Source: Planctomycetota bacterium (GTDB lineage: Bacteria > Planctomycetota > PUPC01 > JACPCR01). Taken from it: 5,951 bases of DNA. The first letter of the stretch is position 1; the number at the start of each line of letters is the position of its first letter. Both the position numbers and the translations under genes were made by a program. The DNA is taken from NCBI GenBank assembly GCA_030740295.1, contig JASLXP010000494.1:1-5951 (forward strand), read 5' to 3'. The notes under the pieces are model-generated. The model saw only the letters and a program-made list of their open reading frames with translations, ran no database searches and had not been told where the DNA came from. This document shows positions 1 through 5,462 of this stretch, piece by piece.

Positions 1-1
1 C

Positions 2-385
2 GGGGCGCCTCAGGCCAAGCGAGACAGGCCGTGCCAGGCCGGCGATGTGCTGAAGGCCTTGAAGGCGGAGTGTATCGACGGCGCCTGCCTGGGAGGGACC
101 GCGCAGGAAATCCAGGCCGCTGCGGCGGTTCTGGCGGCTGACGACGTTCGCTGCTGGGTGCAGATGGGCGGCGTCTGCCTGGGTGTGCTGGCCGCCTACT
201 CCGTCCATCTCCAGTGCACCATCCCGAATGCTACGCTGCCGTGCGACGAGCTGCCGTTCGTGAGGGCGGCCGACGTGCTGGGCGGCGGTCTGGTGCTCGA
301 GAAAGGACACTTCATAGTGCCTGAAGCCCCCGGCCTTGGTGTGAAGCTGGATATGGCTGTGCTGGAGAAATACCGTGTCGGGTGA
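2..385 (+). CDS. C-terminal part of an enolase-superfamily (mandelate racemase/muconate lactonizing enzyme-type) protein, 5' truncated by the window
   Basis: The reading frame is open from base 2 and gives 127 residues before a TGA stop at 383-385, so the start lies upstream of the window. The recognisable part is the end of the enolase-superfamily TIM barrel and its return into the capping domain. It has a D-x4-GG pattern (IDGACLGG), a segment reading HLQCTIPNATLPCDELPF, and the very typical family ending VPEAPGLGVKLD followed by LEKYRV. Members abstract a proton alpha to a carboxylate, with Mg2+ bound in the barrel, and act as sugar-acid dehydratases, racemases or cycloisomerases. The Mg2+ ligands and the catalytic Lys lie upstream and cannot be checked. 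The visible part lacks the His expected for the His-Asp dyad of the mandelate racemase subgroup (the stretch reads CWVQMGGVCLG), so the substrate is open. The neighbouring sulfatase and Gfo/Idh protein fit a sugar-acid pathway. Family call is firm; the specific enzyme is unknown. Confidence 0.85.
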   Translation, partial: GAPQAKRDRPCQAGDVLKALKAECIDGACLGGTAQEIQAAAAVLAADDVRCWVQMGGVCLGVLAAYSVHLQCTIPNATLPCDELPFVRAADVLGGGLVLEKGHFIVPEAPGLGVKLDMAVLEKYRVG

Positions 386-441
386 TCGTTGTGCCGTCAA
401 CCCATTGCAGCTGAGCTATACCGTTAGGCATCTACCGGAAG

Positions 442-448
442 AAAGGAG
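442..448 (+). promoter_or_regulatory. Ribosome binding site of the sulfatase gene
   Basis: AAAGGAG lies 10 nt upstream of the ATG at 459. It is the only good Shine-Dalgarno match near the 5' end of this frame. It supports a start at 459 over in-frame upstream starts around 375, which would add 28 residues that do not look like sulfatase or a signal peptide. Confidence 0.75.
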
Positions 449-458
449 AACAAGAAAA

Positions 459-1757
459 ATGCACAAGAAACATAGACCCTCCAATATCATCCTCTTTGTT
501 TCCGACGATCATGGATGGACGGATTCGGGTGCCTACGGTGATTCGTATATTAGAACGCCCAATATTGACCGCTTGGCTCGCGAAGGGATGCGATTCACTC
601 AGGCCTTTGCTGCGTCGCCGCTGTGCAGCCCGTCGCGTTGTGTCAAACAGACAGGACTCATGCCCCACAGAAACGGTGGGCACAAGTTTGGCACTCCTAT
701 TAGAGGTGACATCAAGACAATGCCCGAGTATTTCCAGCAGATCGGCTATTTTACAGCTCACACGGGGAAATTTCATCACCCCCCGCGCGAGCGATTTCCC
801 TACGAATACATACACAAGAGCGAGGATGATGCTGCAGGCTTTCTCTCCAGTTATGACGGAGACAAGCCTCTCCTTCTCGTTGTATGCTCACACCCACCAC
901 ATACGCCCTGGATCGTGAACACAACCTACAACCCTTCAGAGATCAAACTCCCGCCGAACTTCGTGGACACACCGGAGACACGGCTGGATCGGGCAGACTA
1001 CTATAGTGACGTAACGCTCATGGACAGTATTCTTGGTGGCGTCCTGGATGCCGTTGACAACAAGGGAATGCGCGAGAATACACTTTTCGTTTACACAACC
1101 GATCAAGGTGCAAACTGGCCCTTCGCCAAGTGGTGCGTGTACGACGGCGGGTTGCGCGTTCCATTTATCGTTCGCTGGCCCGGCAAGGTTGTTCCAGGGT
1201 CAGTGACCGATGCAATGATAAGCCTGGTAGATCTCCTGCCAACCTGTATTCAAGCAGCAAATGGTGAACCCCCCGATGGAATTGATGGGCAGAGCTTCCT
1301 TCCCATTCTGACAGAACAAGACAAGCTGCACCATCAGGTGGTTTTTGGCACGCACACTGGCAACGAGAACGGTGGGCCAGGAATTGCCAATCACTGCCCG
1401 GCCCGTACAATCCGGACGCCCACCCATCGATATGTCCTGAACCTATCCCCCGAGATAACATTTACGACGCATATCACTGGTTGCAAATCTGGCCCCCACT
1501 ACCTGCCGCACTGGGGTTCGTGGGTTGAAAGCGCAAAAACCGATGCGAAGGCGAAGGCGATAGTTGACAGGTATCAGCATCGTCCAGCAGAAGAGTTGTA
1601 CGATCTGCGAAAGGATCCCCTGGAGATGGACAATTTAGCACAGAATGTTGAACACGCGGACATTCTGAAGTCACTCAAAAGACAGCTTGTAGACTGGTGC
1701 AAAACACAGGGCGACACGATTCCATTGAATTACTTGACCGAAAGGGGTATACGATGA
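459..1757 (+). CDS. Formylglycine-dependent sulfatase (Cys-type), resembling N-sulfoglucosamine sulfohydrolase
   Basis: The 432-residue product is an S1-type sulfatase, hydrolysing a sulfate ester or N-sulfate. The N-terminal metal pair is D16-D17 (VSDDHGW). The maturation signature is CSPSRCVKQTG, with Cys56 predicted to become formylglycine through FGE or an anaerobic maturase; neither is in the window. Other likely active-site residues are Arg60, Lys104 and His106 (TGKFH), the His in HPPHTPW (about 145-151), Asp215 of TDQG, and Lys225 ahead of YDGGLRVP. The end reads EELYDLRKDPLEMDNLA, a standard sulfatase tail. The CSPSR-TG-L-x-x-H-x-NG pattern and the VFG (about 295-297) plus late Tyr/Val/Leu-Asn stretch recall heparan N-sulfatase (SGSH) relatives. 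At 432 residues it is shorter than those, mainly between about 105 and 135. There is no signal peptide, so it is probably cytoplasmic and acts on imported sugars. Its stop overlaps the next start (ATGA). The sulfatase family is certain; the substrate is tentative. Confidence 0.95.
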   Translation: MHKKHRPSNIILFVSDDHGWTDSGAYGDSYIRTPNIDRLAREGMRFTQAFAASPLCSPSRCVKQTGLMPHRNGGHKFGTPIRGDIKTMPEYFQQIGYFTAHTGKFHHPPRERFPYEYIHKSEDDAAGFLSSYDGDKPLLLVVCSHPPHTPWIVNTTYNPSEIKLPPNFVDTPETRLDRADYYSDVTLMDSILGGVLDAVDNKGMRENTLFVYTTDQGANWPFAKWCVYDGGLRVPFIVRWPGKVVPGSVTDAMISLVDLLPTCIQAANGEPPDGIDGQSFLPILTEQDKLHHQVVFGTHTGNENGGPGIANHCPARTIRTPTHRYVLNLSPEITFTTHITGCKSGPHYLPHWGSWVESAKTDAKAKAIVDRYQHRPAEELYDLRKDPLEMDNLAQNVEHADILKSLKRQLVDWCKTQGDTIPLNYLTERGIR

Positions 1758-2956
1758 AGTCTGTAAAAGTAGGTGTCCTGGGTGCTGGCTCGTTTGCGGG
1801 CGCGTTTATTCCACTGTTTCAGGCGCATCCGTTGGTTGATGATGTATACGTTGCCGAGACAATGCCGGAGCGTTTGTCTCAGGCTGCAAGCAAGTTTCAG
1901 ATCAAGACGACTTATACCAACATGGAAGATTTGTTGAAAAGCGACGTTGATGCTGTTGCTATCTTTTCGCAGCGCTGGATGCATGCACCTCAAGCCATTG
2001 CTGCACTGCGCGCCGGAAAGCATGTCTACAGTGCTGTGCCTGCGGGGATCTCGGTTGAAGAACTCCAGGAATTGATTCAGACAGTTGAGCAAACCGGGCT
2101 TACGTATATGATGGGCGAAACCAGCTACTACGTTCCTGCCACGGTCTACTGTCGTCAAAGATTCCACGCAGGTGATATGGGCCGTTTCGTATACGCCGAG
2201 GCCGGATACTACCATGACATGGAGCATGGTTTCTATCCACCATACCAGGGCAGCAATGGTCCCGAATGGAAAAAGTTCGCGAGCTTCCCGCCTATGTATT
2301 ATCCCACACACTCCTGTGGCATGGTTCTTGGTATTACAGATGCGCGTATGACCAGCGTGTCATGTCTTGGATATGTAGACGATCATGAGGATGGCATCTT
2401 CGACAAGAAGCTGAGCCATTGGGATAACAATTTTAGTAACGAAACCGCTTTGTATAGGACGTCAGATGGGGGCATGGTTCGTATCAACGAGTTTCGTCGT
2501 GTTGGCCTGAGAAGTCCTGTAACGGGTGGTGTACGCTGTAGAGTCTACGGGACCGCCGCTTGTTATGAAGAGCAGGCCGATGCGCGTGCATGGATCACGC
2601 ACGATGGGCAAGTCATGGATATTCTTGAACATCTGGAGTGCGGCAAGAAGGAACCGCCGAAGGACTGGGCAGAGCGCCAGAAGGAGGGCGCACAGGAGGA
2701 TTTCTTCAGCGGTCTCGCGCCTGTACACGACAGTGAGCGACTGCCATTAGAATTTGTAGGCAAAGGCAATGGCCATTTCGGATCACACCAATTCCTGGCG
2801 GATGATTTTCTCCAGGCCTGCACGTCTGGGTCGTTGCCTCCGGTTAACGTCTGGACCGCTGCCAGGTACTGTGTGCCCGGCATAATAGCTCATGAATCTG
2901 CGCAACGCGAAGGTGAGCAACTGCAAATACCGGATCTCGGTTCTGCGCCGGTCTGA
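1754..2956 (+). CDS. Gfo/Idh/MocA-family NAD(P)-dependent oxidoreductase with a non-canonical EKP site
   Basis: The 400-residue product begins with a Rossmann fold: VKVGVLGAGSFAG holds the G10-x-G12-x3-G16 dinucleotide motif. The family signature around residues 77-98 is present (HAPQAIAALRAGKHVYSAVPAG). In most relatives the sugar-binding catalytic Lys sits in an EKP motif directly after GKHV. Here that place reads A94-V95-P96. The C-terminal half has conserved-looking stretches ETSYYVP (122-128), AEAGYYHDMEHG and PPMYYPTHSCG. His186 in the last of these is the best candidate for the family's catalytic His. Such proteins oxidise or reduce sugars, inositols or sugar acids. The start at 1754 overlaps the sulfatase stop by four bases (ATGA) and has AAAGGGG at 1741-1747, so translation is likely coupled. 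An in-frame upstream start near 1697 would lie inside the sulfatase gene and lacks a good RBS. Family certain; substrate unknown. Confidence 0.93.
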   Translation: MKSVKVGVLGAGSFAGAFIPLFQAHPLVDDVYVAETMPERLSQAASKFQIKTTYTNMEDLLKSDVDAVAIFSQRWMHAPQAIAALRAGKHVYSAVPAGISVEELQELIQTVEQTGLTYMMGETSYYVPATVYCRQRFHAGDMGRFVYAEAGYYHDMEHGFYPPYQGSNGPEWKKFASFPPMYYPTHSCGMVLGITDARMTSVSCLGYVDDHEDGIFDKKLSHWDNNFSNETALYRTSDGGMVRINEFRRVGLRSPVTGGVRCRVYGTAACYEEQADARAWITHDGQVMDILEHLECGKKEPPKDWAERQKEGAQEDFFSGLAPVHDSERLPLEFVGKGNGHFGSHQFLADDFLQACTSGSLPPVNVWTAARYCVPGIIAHESAQREGEQLQIPDLGSAPV

Positions 2957-3079
2957 TCGGAATTCAAGATTAACACCGTAACCTGCACTGGAGATTTCTA
3001 ATCGGATATTTTTTTGCGACCCGTCTTGTGGGAAGGTGGCAATGATGTCCGCACGATTCTGAGGGTTTTGGGGTACAAG
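2957..3079 (+). other. Intergenic stretch between the catabolic genes and the next block
   Basis: This stretch holds no supported gene. It is A+T-richer than its surroundings and includes a T-run at about 3009-3015. No strong hairpin precedes that run, so I do not call a terminator. A six-codon ATG ORF at 3042-3062 follows a GGAAGG at 3031-3036. It is too short to support on sequence alone. Confidence 0.5.
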
Positions 3080-3250
3080 ATGCAAATTCAGTCAACGGAA
3101 TCTGGTAACTCTTTCGAATTCATGACACAGGTCAATCTTGAATGGATCCCCATAGTGATAGAAGGACAACCTCGTTCAATACCATGGTGTGCGGAACTAC
3201 GCCCGGCGTACCATCTTTTCCGTTGGATACGAAGGCAGAAGAATGATTGA
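3080..3250 (+). CDS. Possible small protein (56 aa), hypothetical
   Basis: A 56-codon frame begins with ATG at 3080, has a weak GGGG at 3070-3073 as its only Shine-Dalgarno candidate, and stops with TGA at 3248-3250. The stop region overlaps the next gene's ATG at 3243 by 8 nt, a spacing compatible with translational coupling. The product has no signal peptide or membrane segment; its last residues are basic (RWIRRQKND). I recognise no family. The frame stays open upstream to about 3014, so a longer form with a non-ATG start is possible. Alternatives are chance, or the 5' end of the following gene separated from it by a frameshift. It is kept because no other gene explains the space and the overlap is gene-like. 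Confidence 0.3.
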   Translation: MQIQSTESGNSFEFMTQVNLEWIPIVIEGQPRSIPWCAELRPAYHLFRWIRRQKND

Positions 3251-4346
3251 TGCTGAGTGGGTACGGGAGGCTTGGGGCGCCAGCGTCAGCGCAAAAGGAT
3301 ACAATGCTGACTGGTGGGCAACCCTTACTCCGGAGAATGAACCCGGGTTGTGGAAAGAGCTGCGATCCATTCTCGAGGATGAGAATGCGATCGCCCTCAT
3401 TCCCGAGTGGGCAGCGGACATTGTGGTGCGGATGATGGAACTGCCTATGTGTGGATACTACGCTTATCCCGAGAATGTCACACAGATCATTGATGCCATT
3501 GCAGCACAGCGATGTCCTGATGTTGTGAAGACGTGCTACACTGCCGATCCCGAACGGAAAGTACTCCTCTCATACTATGTTTTCTGTCTCGACGCCTGGT
3601 CGAAGGGGGCGCCTCTGTTGTCCGTTGTTGCGGAGGTACTGAAGCGCGATCAGCTGGGTAAGGACTGGGAAGAGATTTCTGGAGCGGTTTACCGCAAGCT
3701 TGGCGAAAGGAGCGATATCAAGACGGCGGCGGTAATTCGTCTCATCCACCGACTCCGGTGGTGGATCAAGACGCTGATATGGTCGGATGACAAGCGGGAT
3801 CGCTTCCTGCTGGACGTGTACTCCGGGGACATCCGAGGAGATGAAGAGAAATGGGGCGCATATGGAAACTCCCCCTATGGTGACCCTTACTTCGTTGAGC
3901 TCGAACAACCATACGTGAAGGTGATGGTGGTACAGATTCTCGCTGATCTGCCAGGGGGGAAGAGACTGCTGGAGCGCATCCACAGCACCTGGCTGTGTGC
4001 GCCCAAGGTGTTCAGGTACCTGGAGAGATTGATCGCCGAGATCGGCTCAATCGGTTCCGACGCGCCCCTTGGCGAAGTTCAGTCTATTCTCGACTGTGAG
4101 GACACCTACCCGGATTTTGATGCCGATTACGAACACTTCATAGAGTTACTCGAAAACCTTCAGCTCTGGCTGGATGGGGATGGGGAGGCACTCCCACATC
4201 TTGGTGAGATGTCTCCTGTGAAGCGATGGCTTGCCCATCTGCTGCGGCACAAGTTGGTTTTCCACGCGAGATACGAGGAAAACTTCGCGAAATTGGTTGG
4301 TAAACGACCGCACGGTAAATCTGGATCAAGAAAGCCGAATGGCTAG
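3243..4346 (+). CDS. Hypothetical Trp-rich protein (367 aa), no recognised family
   Basis: The start at ATG 3243 is chosen because AAGG at 3232-3235 sits 7 nt upstream; an in-frame GTG at 3189 would add 18 residues without a clear RBS. The 367-residue product shows no signal peptide and no clear membrane helix, so it is probably cytoplasmic. I count 15 Trp (about 4 percent), with doubled WW at 24-25 and 173-174, and many predicted amphipathic helices, for example VQSILDC near 279 and HFIELLENLQLWL near 298-310. A Gly/Tyr-rich patch lies at 205-216 (GAYGNSPYGDPY). The last 16 residues are basic and look disordered (GKRPHGKSGSRKPNG). No catalytic motif, P-loop or HTH was recognised. A helical-repeat or adaptor-like fold is possible but is only an impression. 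Its stop is followed by a structured 114-nt spacer and then the exported duplicated-domain protein. Confidence 0.75.
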   Translation: MIDAEWVREAWGASVSAKGYNADWWATLTPENEPGLWKELRSILEDENAIALIPEWAADIVVRMMELPMCGYYAYPENVTQIIDAIAAQRCPDVVKTCYTADPERKVLLSYYVFCLDAWSKGAPLLSVVAEVLKRDQLGKDWEEISGAVYRKLGERSDIKTAAVIRLIHRLRWWIKTLIWSDDKRDRFLLDVYSGDIRGDEEKWGAYGNSPYGDPYFVELEQPYVKVMVVQILADLPGGKRLLERIHSTWLCAPKVFRYLERLIAEIGSIGSDAPLGEVQSILDCEDTYPDFDADYEHFIELLENLQLWLDGDGEALPHLGEMSPVKRWLAHLLRHKLVFHARYEENFAKLVGKRPHGKSGSRKPNG

Positions 4347-4348
4347 CA

Positions 4349-4433
4349 GCGACCCATAGGTGACGTGTGGCTGTCGAGGTCTTCGCTGAAAAGCGATCTG
4401 GCAAGGGTCGCGCCGGGAGCCAGTAGCGCTGGC
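4349..4433 (+). promoter_or_regulatory. Structured leader candidate: nested and adjacent hairpins before the exported-protein gene
   Basis: Three inverted repeats can be read directly. An outer 7-bp stem pairs GCGACCC (4349-4355) with GGGTCGC (4405-4411). Nested in it is a perfect 5-bp stem TCGCT/AGCGA (4383-4387 with 4392-4396) closing a GAAA loop, a GNRA-type tetraloop. Downstream a third stem pairs GCCAG (4419-4423) with CTGGC (4429-4433) around a 5-nt loop, 13 nt before the Shine-Dalgarno. No T-run follows, so an ordinary intrinsic terminator is unlikely. It may be a leader structure affecting translation or mRNA stability, or simply chance pairing in a G+C-rich spacer. No known riboswitch class is recognised. 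Confidence 0.3.
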
Positions 4434-4446
4434 CTGCATTCGCAAC

Positions 4447-4453
4447 GGAGGAG
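4447..4453 (+). promoter_or_regulatory. Strong ribosome binding site that decides the start of the exported-protein gene
   Basis: GGAGGAG lies 7 nt upstream of ATG 4461 but only 1 nt upstream of the in-frame ATG 4455. The spacing therefore favours 4461. The in-frame starts further upstream lie in the structured spacer and would place a long charged stretch before the signal peptide. Confidence 0.75.
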
Positions 4454-4460
4454 AATGGTG

Positions 4461-5432
4461 ATGGGTAAACGAGCCTTACAGGTTGGATTGTGGTTGATGC
4501 GACAGATTGTGTGCGCCAGTGTTCTGCTTGTCGCCTTTTCCTGCTCTACTTTTGCCCAGAGGGAGGCAGCACAGGTGACGACGAAGCTCGAGCACGCGGG
4601 CGTGAAGGACCTGAGGGAAGACCTCCTGGAACTAATCAACGGACTTGATCGAGATCAGGAACTGCAGTGGGGTCGCATTTTCTCGCTTCCCCCTGGCAAA
4701 CGTGCGGAAGAACTTGCATCAGTAGGCCGAAAGCACGGGTGTTCGCAGACTGTAGAGGGTGATGTTGTCGTGTGGCTGAACGACAACTCCGGGGTCGAGG
4801 CAGCGTTCTTCTTCATTGTGGATCCGACCGATCCGAAAGAGTTTCTCGAGATCTACAGGGCAACTGAGGCAGCCGATCTTCCTCTGGCTTTTCTCGTAGT
4901 TCCGGAGCCACTAAACGCTGGAACATTCCACGTGTTCCGCTCCAGCCGCAAGAGCTGCATGTCGCACAGCTGGCGCGTGGGCACAAAGGGTGACGTAGCC
5001 ACCCCTCCCGTCAACAAGCGTATTAGAAAAGACCTGTTCGAGCTGTTTCGCATCCATGCTGGCCGCCCTGTGATGGCGCTGTCAAAGGAAGAGTCCAGGG
5101 CGTGGGCTGACGCTCTTCGCTCTTCGCGAGGAGCTGTGGTAGACAAGCTTGAGCGCACCGCCTCTCAGTTTGGCTGTAAACAGAAGATAGATGAGGACTT
5201 CATTGTTTGGTCGGGAGACGAGGGCCAGCCTGAAGCGGTTTTCTTCATAGCGGAGGATCCCGCTGACCGCAATGCGTTCATCAGGATTTATGAGCGAATT
5301 GTCACTCATGGCCTCCCTTTGACCTATGTGTTTGTGCAGCAACGACAAGATGTGTGGGATACCTTCCGCCTCTCTGCCCAGTGGTATCTTCGACACTGCT
5401 CTCGCCCAAGTTGGGGCCCTGACCGTCGATAG
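4461..5432 (+). CDS. Exported protein made of two tandem copies of an uncharacterised domain
   Basis: The 323-residue product starts with a signal peptide: a basic start, an Arg at 14, a hydrophobic core at about 16-27 (IVCASVLLVAFS) and a probable signal peptidase I cut after TFA (residue 32). The Cys at 28 is not in a proper lipobox. The mature part is an internal duplication. Residues 94-142 align with 239-287 without gaps, and I count 19 identities in 49. Shared landmarks are GCxQ, VW, EAxFF, DPxD, IY and LPL. The similarity continues to a second Cys in each copy (C166 in KSCMSHSW, C313 in RHCSRPSW). Each copy is preceded by a helical, charged segment (about 50-92 and 187-237). Cys94/166 and Cys239/313 could form one disulfide per copy in the periplasm or outside the cell. 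I do not recognise the domain and assign no activity. The next gene begins 30 nt downstream. Confidence 0.85.
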   Translation: MGKRALQVGLWLMRQIVCASVLLVAFSCSTFAQREAAQVTTKLEHAGVKDLREDLLELINGLDRDQELQWGRIFSLPPGKRAEELASVGRKHGCSQTVEGDVVVWLNDNSGVEAAFFFIVDPTDPKEFLEIYRATEAADLPLAFLVVPEPLNAGTFHVFRSSRKSCMSHSWRVGTKGDVATPPVNKRIRKDLFELFRIHAGRPVMALSKEESRAWADALRSSRGAVVDKLERTASQFGCKQKIDEDFIVWSGDEGQPEAVFFIAEDPADRNAFIRIYERIVTHGLPLTYVFVQQRQDVWDTFRLSAQWYLRHCSRPSWGPDRR

Positions 5433-5455
5433 GAGATAAGCGTGGCGTTGGGAGG
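5431..5455 (+). promoter_or_regulatory. Two alternative ribosome binding sites for the pyruvate kinase C-domain-like gene
   Basis: AGGAG at 5431-5435, overlapping the upstream TAG stop, lies 6 nt before an in-frame GTG at 5442. GGGAGG at 5450-5455 lies 7 nt before ATG 5463. Both starts are usable. I prefer ATG 5463 because it is an ATG with a good site; the GTG form would add seven residues (VALGGTG). Confidence 0.5.
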
Positions 5456-5462
5456 AACAGGA

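Noticed and set aside
386..441. Possible promoter with TTGTGC (389-394) and TATACC (417-422)
   Set aside because: The spacing of 22 nt is too long for a standard sigma-70 promoter and both boxes are weak.
1730..2311. Open frame on the - strand (193 codons)
   Set aside because: It is fully antisense to the clear Gfo/Idh gene and has no motif or independent support.
2930..2953. ACCGG/CCGGT inverted repeat at the end of the oxidoreductase gene
   Set aside because: The stem is only 5 bp with a long loop, lies inside coding sequence and has no T-run after it.
2996..3016. T-run that might be an intrinsic terminator after the oxidoreductase gene
   Set aside because: I could not find a G+C-rich stem of useful length directly before the T-run.
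2962..3143. 10-bp inverted repeat ATTCAAGATT (2962-2971) and AATCTTGAAT (3134-3143)
   Set aside because: The arms are 162 nt apart, there is no associated transposase or target duplication, and one such match is not improbable in a spacer of this size.
4488..4550. Lipoprotein signal at Cys28 of the exported protein
   Set aside because: The residues before the Cys (A-F-S) do not fit the lipobox; a signal peptidase I site after TFA fits better.
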